Below are positions 8,009-15,442 of a stretch of 22,309 bases of DNA, in pieces. The DNA is taken from positions 1 to 22,309 of the forward strand of contig JAJDTN010000423.1 in assembly GCA_022827165.1 (NCBI GenBank). The letters run 5' to 3'. How positions within the stretch are numbered: the stretch's first letter is position 1; each line of letters starts with the position of its first letter. Position numbers and translations under genes: made by a program. Source of the DNA: Candidatus Latescibacterota bacterium (GTDB lineage Bacteria; Latescibacterota; UBA2968; UBA8231). The notes below the pieces were generated by a model. It did no database searches and was not told the origin of the DNA. It was given only the letters and a program-made list of their open reading frames with translations.

Positions 8009-9106
8009 CTACTGCCCCCAGACCTCTGCGAACACGCGGAGGTAGTTCTCGCCAAGGAACTTGCGGATCGTGTCGTCGCCGTGGCCCCGCCGCACGAGCT
8101 CCTCGGTGACCGCGGGGACCTTGCCGATGTGTTCGAGGCCCTCGGGCGCGAGGTCGACGCCGTACTGGTCGCTGCCCAGACCGACGTGGTCGGGGCCCAT
8201 CACGTCGAGAGCGGTTTCGATGTCGTCGACTACCTCGGACAGGTTGCGGTGGGTGATGTGAATCAGCCCCAGCACGCCGCCGTTGCGGGCGATCGCCTCG
8301 AGCATCTCCCGGTCGCGAGGGAGTTCGAGGCGTGCTCGCGGACTGCCTCCGGCCCGGCGCGCAGCCGGATCGCTGTTGGCGAACATGGTAGGCGTGGTGT
8401 GGGAGAGGATGACCGGACGGTCGACACGGTCGAGGATCTCCCAGAAGCCGCGCTCGCCGATGTGCACAAGGTCGACGACGATGCCGAGCTCTCCCATCCG
8501 GTCGATGAGTGCCTTGCCGGCAGCCGTCAGCCCGCCCTGGTCGTCGGCGGCCCTGCAGCCGTCCGCGTAGATGTTGCGGCGGGTGTGAGTCAGGCTCGCC
8601 ACCCGCAGTCCGAGCTTGTGGTAGAGATCGAGGAAGCGCGGGTCGGCGCCCAGCGCCTCGCAGCCCTCGAAGGCGAAGACGAGGGCCACCCGCCCATCCT
8701 CCTTGGCCTGACGTATCCCGGCCGCCGACGTGGCGAGCACCAGCCCGTCGAGGCGGTCGACCTCATGGTGCAGGTGCCAGGTAATCTCGAGGCCGCGGTG
8801 CAGCGGCCTGTTGAGCTGGTCGTCGTCGAGGTAGACCGCACAGAGTTGCGAAGTGATGCCGCCTTCACGCCACCGCGGCAGGTCGTACTGGCCCATGCAC
8901 CCGAACCAGACGGTGTGGGCCGACATCCCGAACTGGGCGAAAGGGCCGGCGTCGAAACCGAGGGGCGGCTCCCAGCTCTCGGGGTCGGGGAGTTCCACCC
9001 GTTGATCGAGCGTCATCTTGCCGTCGCTCACCGGCATGAGGATGTCGCAGTGACCGTCGATCACGATCGACTCGCGGTGCAGGGCATGGATATCGGCGAG
9101 CTTCAC
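8009..9106 (-). CDS. Membrane dipeptidase family (peptidase M19)
   Basis: The 365-residue protein shows the full M19 metal set in order: His19 and Asp21 (DGHCD), bridging Glu148 (FAFEGCE), His215 (DLVHIG), His236 (LSHTTP) and Asp313 (GLGSDQYG). This matches renal-dipeptidase-type enzymes, which hydrolyse dipeptides with a binuclear zinc site, often with D-residues at the C-terminal position. No signal peptide is seen, so it is cytoplasmic despite the family name. The start is the GTG at 9106, because VKLADIHALHRESIVIDGHCD is the usual family N-terminus. A longer frame from 9202 would add 32 residues that are read out of frame through the hicBA remnant. The GTG overlaps that remnant's TGA by 2 bases. 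Confidence 0.82.
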   Translation of the reverse strand: MKLADIHALHRESIVIDGHCDILMPVSDGKMTLDQRVELPDPESWEPPLGFDAGPFAQFGMSAHTVWFGCMGQYDLPRWREGGITSQLCAVYLDDDQLNRPLHRGLEITWHLHHEVDRLDGLVLATSAAGIRQAKEDGRVALVFAFEGCEALGADPRFLDLYHKLGLRVASLTHTRRNIYADGCRAADDQGGLTAAGKALIDRMGELGIVVDLVHIGERGFWEILDRVDRPVILSHTTPTMFANSDPAARRAGGSPRARLELPRDREMLEAIARNGGVLGLIHITHRNLSEVVDDIETALDVMGPDHVGLGSDQYGVDLAPEGLEHIGKVPAVTEELVRRGHGDDTIRKFLGENYLRVFAEVWGQ

Positions 9107-9215
9107 AACAACCTCACGAATTCCTCCACACCAAGGCTCGCCTGCAACCGGGCAGGCTGGGACACTCCGCAACCCAGTAACCATCCTCGCCAGGGAAAAC
9201 AACGACTTGCCTCAT
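9103..9215 (-). pseudogene. Collapsed hicB-hicA toxin-antitoxin remnant
   Basis: Reading from the ATG at 9215, which has AAGGA upstream, the first 24 codons give MRQVVVFPGEDGYWVAECPS then LPGC, the standard N-terminus of a HicB-like antitoxin. After that the frame loses similarity and stops at 9114. In another frame the next bases (about 9147 down to 9103) give LQASLGVEEFVRLL and a stop, the standard C-terminus of a HicA (YcfA-like) toxin. HicB-like genes are often followed by hicA, so a deletion seems to have joined the first third of hicB to the last 13-14 codons of hicA within a few bases around GGTTGCAGG. Neither product can work. The hicA stop TGA (9105-9103) overlaps the GTG start of the dipeptidase. 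Confidence 0.65.
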
Positions 9216-9246
9216 GATTTGTCCTTCGTACGGGTTTGAAGCCGAC

Positions 9247-9300
9247 TCAATGATACATCGCCAGCGACCGTCGGCCCCTCCTGCGTTCCGGCGTTGTCAT
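9247..9300 (-). other. Very short frame with a strong ribosome site (17 codons), possible gene remnant
   Basis: A 17-codon frame, MTTPERRRGRRSLAMYH, starts at the ATG at 9300 with GGAGGAGAGAG just upstream and ends at 9247. The ribosome site is as good as that of real genes here, but the peptide is too short to assign. It may be the start of a gene lost in the same rearrangement that collapsed hicBA, or a chance frame. It lies between the sulfatase stop and the hicB start. Confidence 0.2.
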
Positions 9301-9344
9301 CACTCTCTCCTCCGCGGGCGGGATGCCGGACCGGCCGGAGCCGA

Positions 9345-10841
9345 TCACCGGTACTGTTCCATGGCGCCCCGGCGATGGTCGAAGGCCGGGTCGTGGCTCC
9401 AGGTATGGCCGTGCCGCTTCATGGTATCCCTGATGAGCCGCCTGCGGTAGAGGCTGGCCAGGTTTTCCCGCGCCATGGCGTCCGGGTCGAACCGGTCGAG
9501 GATGTGGCCCTGAAGGCTCTCTGCCACCTGGCGGTGGGTGCCTTCGGCGGCGAGATCGTGCCACTCGCCCGGATCGCTGTCCAGGTCGAAAAGAGCAGGT
9601 TCGAAACCGTGAATGTGGAGGTACTTGTACCGCCCCTGCCGCGCCATGATGCACGGCATGCCCACGGCTTCGTGGGCCTGGGCGAAGACGACGCGGTCGG
9701 CGTCGTTGCCGGCGGTCGGTGACAGGAGGCTGCGGCCGTCGTGGGGCAGGCGGTCCTCGACCCCCGCGAGATCGCAGAACGTCGGCAGAAGGTCGATCAG
9801 TGAAACAGGGTGGGGACTGGTCGTACCCGCGCGCCAGCCGTCCGGATAGCGGACGATCAGGGGCACTCGGCAGGACCACTCGTAGAAGCACCGCTTCTGC
9901 ACCATGCCCCGCTCGCAGAGCATGTCGCCGTGGTCACTGGCGAAGACCACCACCGTGCTCTCCGCCAGTCCGGTCTCGTCGAGGGCGTCCAGCAGGCCGC
10001 CGACCTTGTCGTCCATGTAGCTCACCAGGCCGTAGTAGGCCCGCCGGAGCCGGTAGAGGCCTTCCTCGTCCCGCAGGTCGTACCGCCCCGTGCCGTGATA
10101 GGCGTTCAGGTTCCGGTCCATCATGGTGTAGTGATCGTCCAGGTCCGCGGGAAAGGAAGGCAGGTCGATCTCGGCGTCTTCGTACCGGTTCCAGTAGTCC
10201 AGGGGCGGCCAGAAGGGTTCGTGGGGGTGGTGATAGGAGGCGCAGAGCAGGAAGGGAGCGTCCTCTTCATCCTGCTTTCGGGCCCGCAGGTATTCGACGG
10301 CCCGGAAGTGGGTCTCCTCGTCGTAGCTCAAGGCATTGTGCCACACCCCGATCCGCACCCCGTCCCCGGTGTAGCCTCTCGCATTGTACATGGGCCGGCT
10401 GCTCATCACCTCTTCGCAGTCCCGTCCCCCGGTCTCCTTGAGGCGGATCCACTCCGGCTTCACCCAGTTGAAGTCGGAGGAGTAGATATCCGTGGTCAGA
10501 CGCCTCCGGAATCCGTGCAACTGGTCCGGACCGATGAAGTGCATCTTGCCGGAGAGCACGGTATCGTAGCCCGCATCGGACAGGTAATGGGCGAAGGTCG
10601 GCTGGTCCGCCGCCAGCAGCGCGCCGTTGTCCCAGGCCCCGATCTCGGAGGCGTGCCGTCCCGTCATCAGGCATGCGCGGCCCGGTGCGCAGAGGGGAAA
10701 GGCGGTGTACGCCGCGTCGTAGCGCACGCCCTCTTCCACCAGCCTGTCCAGGTGGGGCGTCCGCACGACGGGATGGCCGTAGGCCCCGGTCAGTGCGGCG
10801 ACCATCTGGTCCGAAAGGATGAGCAGTATGTTGGGTCTCAC
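9345..10841 (-). CDS. Choline-sulfatase-like type I sulfatase
   Basis: The 498-residue protein has the type I sulfatase layout. The metal site begins at Asp11 (ILSDQ), the formylglycine motif is C-x-P-x-R with Cys51 and Arg55 (LCAPGR), Lys99 and His101 sit in LSGKMHFIGPDQLHGF, and Asp303/His304 lie in FASDHGDML with Lys316 after them. The stretch from LSGKMHF through GFRRRLTTDIY is close to that of BetC-type choline sulfatases, so it belongs near that branch, but the substrate could be another sulfate ester. Cys51 must be converted to formylglycine by a maturase not present in the window. No signal peptide is seen. The start is GTG at 10841, overlapping the aldo/keto reductase TGA by 4 bp (GTGA), with GGGGAG upstream. 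Confidence 0.85.
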   Translation of the reverse strand: MRPNILLILSDQMVAALTGAYGHPVVRTPHLDRLVEEGVRYDAAYTAFPLCAPGRACLMTGRHASEIGAWDNGALLAADQPTFAHYLSDAGYDTVLSGKMHFIGPDQLHGFRRRLTTDIYSSDFNWVKPEWIRLKETGGRDCEEVMSSRPMYNARGYTGDGVRIGVWHNALSYDEETHFRAVEYLRARKQDEEDAPFLLCASYHHPHEPFWPPLDYWNRYEDAEIDLPSFPADLDDHYTMMDRNLNAYHGTGRYDLRDEEGLYRLRRAYYGLVSYMDDKVGGLLDALDETGLAESTVVVFASDHGDMLCERGMVQKRCFYEWSCRVPLIVRYPDGWRAGTTSPHPVSLIDLLPTFCDLAGVEDRLPHDGRSLLSPTAGNDADRVVFAQAHEAVGMPCIMARQGRYKYLHIHGFEPALFDLDSDPGEWHDLAAEGTHRQVAESLQGHILDRFDPDAMARENLASLYRRRLIRDTMKRHGHTWSHDPAFDHRRGAMEQYR

Positions 10842-11824
10842 GTTGCTCTCCCCTTGAACAGGTCGTCGTCGCGGTCGGTAGCCGGCGGCGGCGCGATCGA
10901 CAGCGCCGACAGCTCCTCGCGCATCTCCTCCGACATGGCGAAGTCGAGGGCGGCGAGGGACGGCTTGAGCTGATCCAGATCGCGCCCGCCGACGATCGGC
11001 GCCGTCACGTCGGGATGCCCCATGGCCCAGGCGACAGCCAGGGTCACCGGATGCACGCCCCGGTCGCCGGCATGGCGCACGAAGCGCTCGGCGACTTCGT
11101 AGAACACGGGGTTGGCGTAGCGCTTCATGTAGTTGTCCAGTTCCAGGAGACGACCCCGCGCCGGCCGCTTGTCGACTCCGTACTTGCCGGTCAGCAAGCC
11201 GCCCCCGAGGGGACTGTAGGTGATCACGCCCAAGCCCTCCGAGCGGGCCAGCGGCAGGACTTCCACCTCCACTTGCCGCTTGACCAAGCTGTACATGGGC
11301 TGAATGCAGGCGAAGGAGGCCAGCCCCTCGCGGGCGCAGTGGCCGAGGGCCTTGGCGATCTGCCAGGCGGCCCAGTTGCTCACCGCCGGGTAGAGGATCT
11401 TGCCGCCGCGCACCAGGTCGTCGAGGGCGGCGAGGGTTTCCTCCATCGGCGTGTCTTCGTCGAAGTTGTGAACGAAGTACAGGTCGAGGCGGTCCGTCTG
11501 CAGCCGCCGGAGACTGGCCTCTACGGCCTGCACGATATGCCGGCGCGACAGGCCCCGGTCGTTGGGGCCGTCACCGATCGCATTGCAGACCTTCGAGGTG
11601 ATGACCAGCTCATCGCGCTCGCCCTGGATCAAGCGGCCCAGGATCTCCTCGGCGAGCCCCCTGGAATAGTTGTTGGCCGAGTCGAAGAAGTTGATCCCCA
11701 GGTCGCGGCAGTAGCGGTACATCTGCCCGGAGGCCGCCTCGTCCGCATCGCCGCCGAAGGCCATGGTACCACAGCACAGGCGGGACACCTTGACGCCCGT
11801 ACGGCCCAGAATCCTGTACTGCAT
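10838..11824 (-). CDS. Aldo/keto reductase
   Basis: The 328-residue protein shows the AKR catalytic tetrad: Asp48 (INFFDSAN), Tyr53, Lys78 (VITSKV) and His119 (DLYFVHN). It also has the YSPLGGGLLTGKY segment and a C-terminal cofactor-binding region around PIVGGRDLDQLKPSL. The group reduces aldehydes or ketones, or oxidises sugars, with NADP(H). The family start RILGRTGVKVSRLCCGT fits the non-aldose AKR branch used on sugars and aldehydes. The ATG at 11824 has AAAGGAGA upstream. It is coupled by a 4-bp overlap to the sulfatase, which suggests the two act on linked steps, for example handling the product freed from a sulfate ester. That role is inference. Confidence 0.88.
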   Translation of the reverse strand: MQYRILGRTGVKVSRLCCGTMAFGGDADEAASGQMYRYCRDLGINFFDSANNYSRGLAEEILGRLIQGERDELVITSKVCNAIGDGPNDRGLSRRHIVQAVEASLRRLQTDRLDLYFVHNFDEDTPMEETLAALDDLVRGGKILYPAVSNWAAWQIAKALGHCAREGLASFACIQPMYSLVKRQVEVEVLPLARSEGLGVITYSPLGGGLLTGKYGVDKRPARGRLLELDNYMKRYANPVFYEVAERFVRHAGDRGVHPVTLAVAWAMGHPDVTAPIVGGRDLDQLKPSLAALDFAMSEEMREELSALSIAPPPATDRDDDLFKGRAT

Positions 11825-11863
11825 CTCTGGGTTCTCCTTTGCGATCCCCGCGCCTTGTCGTCG

Positions 11864-12478
11864 TTACCCGGTTCGGGTGCTGATGCCGCATCGTTCCGCC
11901 ACCGCTTCGGCCAGCGCGGCCACTCCGCGCCGCGGCACCATCAGCACCTTTGGGCCGCGCAGCACCGCAGTCGCCTTGTGCGGAATCTGGGTGGAGGCCC
12001 AGATCGCGGCGACGTCCGACCAGTCGAGCAGAGGCGCCACGGTCCGCCTGTTGGGGTTGGTCTCTGCGGTGACGAACCGGAGGTCGATCCCATCGGCGCA
12101 GAGCCGTTCGAGCTCGCCGCGGGTGCCGGGCGATCCGCCTGCCACCAGGAGCCTCCTCCAGCCGATCTGCTGCATCGCCTTCAGCATCCGCTCCACAGCG
12201 CGCCGGTTGTCGCTGCCGCCGCAGGTCTCGCAGTGCGCGGCCGCGACGATCACCGGCTCGCGCCGTCCACCGCGCACCGGCTCGCACGCCGGTTTGTGGC
12301 AGTGCCGCACGAAGGCCGCGCCGAGGGTCCGCTTCACCGCCTCGATCTTGGTGGTGGCGATGCGGCTCTTGCCGGTCCGGGTCAGCCCTTCCCGGTAGAG
12401 CCGCTCCAGCGCCCGTTCGGCGCCCTCGCCCTCGAAGCCAAGCGAGGACAGGAGCTCAGGTATCGCCAGATCATCCAT
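11864..12478 (-). CDS. Cys-rich DUF2325-like protein beside a MntA-HepT module
   Basis: The 204-residue protein is not firmly recognised. An N-terminal part (residues 1-55) is helical and may bind nucleic acid. It is followed by two cysteine pairs, Cys60-x4-Cys65 and Cys83-x2-Cys86 (HCETCGGSDN), likely a zinc site. The C-terminal part (about 105-195) has the outline of DUF2325: a strand ending LLVAGGSPGTR, then FVTAET, a central DWSDVAAIWASTQIPHKAT, and LMVPRRG near the end. DUF2325 proteins are small, with unknown function. It follows hepT by 48 bp on the same strand and lies 39 bp before the aldo/keto reductase, so it may belong to the toxin-antitoxin cassette. No signal peptide is seen. 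Confidence 0.45.
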   Translation of the reverse strand: MDDLAIPELLSSLGFEGEGAERALERLYREGLTRTGKSRIATTKIEAVKRTLGAAFVRHCHKPACEPVRGGRREPVIVAAAHCETCGGSDNRRAVERMLKAMQQIGWRRLLVAGGSPGTRGELERLCADGIDLRFVTAETNPNRRTVAPLLDWSDVAAIWASTQIPHKATAVLRGPKVLMVPRRGVAALAEAVAERCGISTRTG

Positions 12479-12526
12479 GCAGGTTTCCGGTTTGAAGGCT
12501 CGGCCTCCGCAAGTTCTCTTCGGAGT

Positions 12527-12883
12527 TCATTGACTGAGCGGCCCCAATTCGGCAAGCAGTTCACGCACGATCCGACGAAGTTGCGGCAGATGGTTCTGGA
12601 CATAGTCCCAGACCCGCTCGGGCCTCACGCTCGCGTAGCCATGGATCAGGAAGTTTCGGAAGTCGATGATCCGGCGCAGCCGGGGGATCTGCTCGGCAAG
12701 GTTCGGGTGAGATTGGTGCAGGCGGTTCAGGGCTTCGCCGATGATCTCGAACTTGCGCTCGACCGCGGCTTGCGTCAGTGCATCGCCGGCATAGGCGTCG
12801 CCGGTCATGCCTTCGGTGAAGCGGCTGATGTCCGCACCCGCCCGGTCGATATCCAACAGCAGGACGCGAGGATCAGGAAGCAT
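12527..12883 (-). CDS. hepT: HepT-like toxin (DUF86, HEPN ribonuclease)
   Basis: The 118-residue protein is an all-helical HEPN domain of the HepT/DUF86 type. The catalytic motif R-x4-H-x-Y is intact at Arg76, His81 and Tyr83 (RNFLIHGY), preceded by the typical VERKFEIIGEALNRL helix. HepT acts as an RNase, and MntA antitoxins silence it by adding AMP groups to the motif tyrosine. The start is the ATG at 12883, which overlaps the end of mntA by 11 bp; the longer frame reaching 13156 is antisense-like and reads through mntA. The intact motif and tight overlap with mntA argue for a working pair. Confidence 0.85.
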   Translation of the reverse strand: MLPDPRVLLLDIDRAGADISRFTEGMTGDAYAGDALTQAAVERKFEIIGEALNRLHQSHPNLAEQIPRLRRIIDFRNFLIHGYASVRPERVWDYVQNHLPQLRRIVRELLAELGPLSQ

Positions 12884-13184
12884 AGACCAACTCACGCGAG
12901 CGTTCGATGGCCGCCCACAGAAACGGGTTGTGGACGGAGCCGGACTCAACGAGATCGACGGGGCGCTCAAGGGTGCGGCGCAGGGCATCGGCGAAGTCGA
13001 AGTACTGGTCGAACGGGGCCAGTCCGCTGTGGGGGTTGAATTCCACGAGAAAGTCGGCGTCGCTGGTCTCTGGATCGAAGTCCACGCCCCGCGCCGCGGA
13101 GCCGAAGACTTCGAGGCGCGCCACTCCGAAACGCCGGCAGAGTTCCGCCAGTTCATCCTTCTTGTCAGCGATGGCGGCGTGCAT
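12873..13184 (-). CDS. mntA: MntA-like nucleotidyltransferase antitoxin
   Basis: The 103-residue protein is a minimal nucleotidyltransferase. The active-site motif is intact: Gly28-Ser29 (FGSAARG) and Asp42/Asp44 (TSDADFLVEF), with a third acid, Asp77, in RPVDLVE. This is the MntA type that AMPylates the tyrosine of HepT to neutralise it. The ATG at 13184 lies 14 bp after the stop of the upstream enolase-family gene, with GGAAGGTG in front. The 11-bp overlap with hepT supports co-translation. The pair sits inside a catabolic gene array and not next to mobile-element genes. Confidence 0.85.
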   Translation of the reverse strand: MHAAIADKKDELAELCRRFGVARLEVFGSAARGVDFDPETSDADFLVEFNPHSGLAPFDQYFDFADALRRTLERPVDLVESGSVHNPFLWAAIERSRELVYAS

Positions 13185-13198
13185 GATCACCTTCCCCT

Positions 13199-14389
13199 TC
13201 ACACCACCGCCACCGAATCCCGCTCCACCTGCTCCCAGTCCGGCTCGTCGGGGACGCGGTCGTTCCAGGCGATGGACATGTACCCGTCCTCGATGCAGGC
13301 AGTACCCCGGCAGTCGATCTGGTCCTCCGGCGGCCGGGGGCCCTGCCTCCCGGTCTCGAAGAGCGGATCGTTGGCCACCGCCAGAATCGCATGGGGATCG
13401 CCGCCGTGGACCTCGACGCCGAAGGCCTCGGCCAGTTGCGCCTGCTTGATCTGGCCGGTGATGCCGACGCCGCGCTGGCGGGCGATGTCCACCGCCTCCA
13501 GGGCCAGGTAGGGGGCGGTCTGGAAGGGCTGGCCGCCGAGGTGGCCGATCCACTCCAGGGCGAGCACCGGCAGGTCGAGGGTGGCGCACAGCTTCTTCAG
13601 TCCGAGCAGGTCGTAGTCCTGCAGAGGCTCCTCGATCCAGGTGTAGTTGCACTCCTCCAGCACCCGGCCGATCTGCACCGCCTCGTCGTACGTGTAGGAC
13701 TCCACCGGGTCGTGCAGGAGGATGAAGTCGTCGCCGAGGGCGGCGCGCAGCTCGCGGGCCAGCTCGGCGTTGCCCTTCACGCCGCGGTAGGAGTGGTCCT
13801 TGGCGCCCTTGAAGCCGTCCTCCTTCACCTTCACCGCATTGGCCACCATCTCGTCGATGGTGTTCCCGCCGTAGTTGCGGTACGCCGGCACCTTCTCGCG
13901 GCAGGCGCCGAGGAGGCGGTACACCGGCTGCCGCGCGTGGCGGCTGGCCAGGTCCCACAACATTCGGTCCACCATGTCGACGACGCCGCGGCCGGTGTAG
14001 TAGAAGCGCTGCGTGTACCACAGGCGCTGCCAGATGTACTCGCGGTCGAAGGCGTCGACGCCCAGCAGCAGCGGTCCGATCTCGACCTTGAAGCGCCGCG
14101 CCTGGTGGGTCAGGTCGTCGGGGTGGAAGCCGCTGCCGAAGGAGGTGTACGCGTCCAGCGGCCCGTCGGTGACCAGGCGCAGGGTGGCGGTCCAGGTGGG
14201 ATGGAGGGTGTCGTCCGTACAGGCCTCGAGCCAGCCGGCGGGCAGCTTCGGCGGCGCCCCGAAGCCGGCTGCGTGGGTGAACAGGCCCGACAGGCCGGGG
14301 GGCGCCTTCTCCATGCCACCGCGGTTTCCCACCGACCGCGCCTGCGGCTCCCCCGGCCGGATGTAGATGCGCACGTCCCGGATCCGCAT
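13199..14389 (-). CDS. Mandelate racemase/enolase-superfamily protein A
   Basis: The 396-residue protein has the enolase-superfamily plan: an N-terminal capping domain to about residue 130 and a barrel after it. A K-x-H motif lies at Lys197-Asp-His199 (GAKDHSYRG). Metal ligands are Asp227 (LLHDPVE), Glu253 (WIEEPL) and Glu279 (LALEW). A candidate acid/base, His328 (VEVHGGD), sits at the end of the seventh strand. Such enzymes commonly dehydrate sugar acids or racemise hydroxy acids. It overlaps no gene: the ATG at 14389 is 4 bp after the stop of the paralog B, which suggests coupled translation. The N-terminal stretch from residue 12 to 80 is longer than in many relatives. The substrate is unknown. 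Confidence 0.85.
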   Translation of the reverse strand: MRIRDVRIYIRPGEPQARSVGNRGGMEKAPPGLSGLFTHAAGFGAPPKLPAGWLEACTDDTLHPTWTATLRLVTDGPLDAYTSFGSGFHPDDLTHQARRFKVEIGPLLLGVDAFDREYIWQRLWYTQRFYYTGRGVVDMVDRMLWDLASRHARQPVYRLLGACREKVPAYRNYGGNTIDEMVANAVKVKEDGFKGAKDHSYRGVKGNAELARELRAALGDDFILLHDPVESYTYDEAVQIGRVLEECNYTWIEEPLQDYDLLGLKKLCATLDLPVLALEWIGHLGGQPFQTAPYLALEAVDIARQRGVGITGQIKQAQLAEAFGVEVHGGDPHAILAVANDPLFETGRQGPRPPEDQIDCRGTACIEDGYMSIAWNDRVPDEPDWEQVERDSVAVV

Positions 14390-14393
14390 CGCT

Positions 14394-15428
14394 TCAGGCC
14401 CCCATGACGGTGGCGGTCTCGCGCTCCACGGCGGCCCAGTCCAGCTCCAGCCCGAGGCCGGGGGATTGCGGCACCGGGAGGTGTCCGTCGGTCAGGTGGA
14501 GGGGGTTGCGGATGAGGGGCTCGCCGCCCTGGGAGCCGGTGGCCGTGGCCTCGAACCAGGTGCAGTTGCGCAGGGCGCCGATGACGTGGGCGTGGACGAA
14601 TCCGAAGCCCACCCCCTTGGAGGTGATCTCGCAGTTGACGCCGAAGCTCTCCGCCAGGCGGGCGATCTTGAGCATGTCGGTGATGCCGCCGCGCCAGGGC
14701 ACGCTGGCGCGCACGATGTCGACGGCCTGCCGCGCCAGCATCTGCGAGGTGGAGGAGGCCGAGCCGGGCAGGTACTCGGCGGCGGCGATCGGCACGTCGA
14801 GGGCGTCGGACAGCCGCTTGAGCCCCATCAGGTCGTAGTCGCGCAGGGGCTCCTCGAACCAGAAATACCGCTCCTCCTCCAGAACCCGCCCGACGCGCAA
14901 GGCGTCGCGGTACGTGTAGGTCTGCACGGCGTCGTGCATGAGGTGGAAGTCCGGCCCCACGGCGCGGCGGGCCTGGCGGGCGACCTCGATCATCGTCTCG
15001 GCGCCGTGGTAGCAGTGGTCCTTGTACCCGAAGAACCCCTCGTCGCGGGCGCTGACGGCGGCGTCGACGAAATCGCCCACCGACGGCAGGTTGGGCCCCA
15101 TCTTGTAAGCCGGGAGGCGGTCGCGGAAACCGCCGATGAGGCGGAAGACGGGCACGCCGCAGGCCTTGGCTGCCAGGTCCCACAGGGCCACGTCGAGAAA
15201 GCCGCGCACCGAGTGGGGCAGGTAGGCGAAGCGGTCGAGGCGGACCAGCTCGTTCCACAGGCGCTCGCGCTCCATCGGGTCGGCGCCGACGACGGTGTCG
15301 CGGCAGGAGCCGAGGATGTGGCGGGCGCTGCTCTCGTCGACGCCGGGGCACCAGCCCTCCAGCTCGGTGTCGGTGCGCAGCCGCAGCAGGCCGCAGGGCT
15401 GGTGGATGTGGACGGCGGTGATGCGCAC
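14394..15428 (-). CDS. Mandelate racemase/enolase-superfamily protein B
   Basis: The 344-residue protein shares the enolase-superfamily plan with its neighbour. The K-x-H motif is Lys136-Asp-His138 (GYKDHCYHG), and the ligands are Asp166 (LMHDAVQ), Glu192 (WFEEPL) and Glu218 (AAAEYL). At the place where protein A has His328 it carries Thr269 (CEITSKG), so the usual seventh-strand histidine seems to be missing or replaced by His279/His281 further on. The capping domain is shorter than in protein A. The start is the GTG at 15428, giving VRITAVHIHQP, 14 bp after the SGNH hydrolase stop; its ribosome site is weak. The two proteins could act on different acids of one pathway, or one could have lost activity. 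Confidence 0.8.
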   Translation of the reverse strand: MRITAVHIHQPCGLLRLRTDTELEGWCPGVDESSARHILGSCRDTVVGADPMERERLWNELVRLDRFAYLPHSVRGFLDVALWDLAAKACGVPVFRLIGGFRDRLPAYKMGPNLPSVGDFVDAAVSARDEGFFGYKDHCYHGAETMIEVARQARRAVGPDFHLMHDAVQTYTYRDALRVGRVLEEERYFWFEEPLRDYDLMGLKRLSDALDVPIAAAEYLPGSASSTSQMLARQAVDIVRASVPWRGGITDMLKIARLAESFGVNCEITSKGVGFGFVHAHVIGALRNCTWFEATATGSQGGEPLIRNPLHLTDGHLPVPQSPGLGLELDWAAVERETATVMGA

Positions 15429-15442
15429 GAGGCCGGGTCCGC

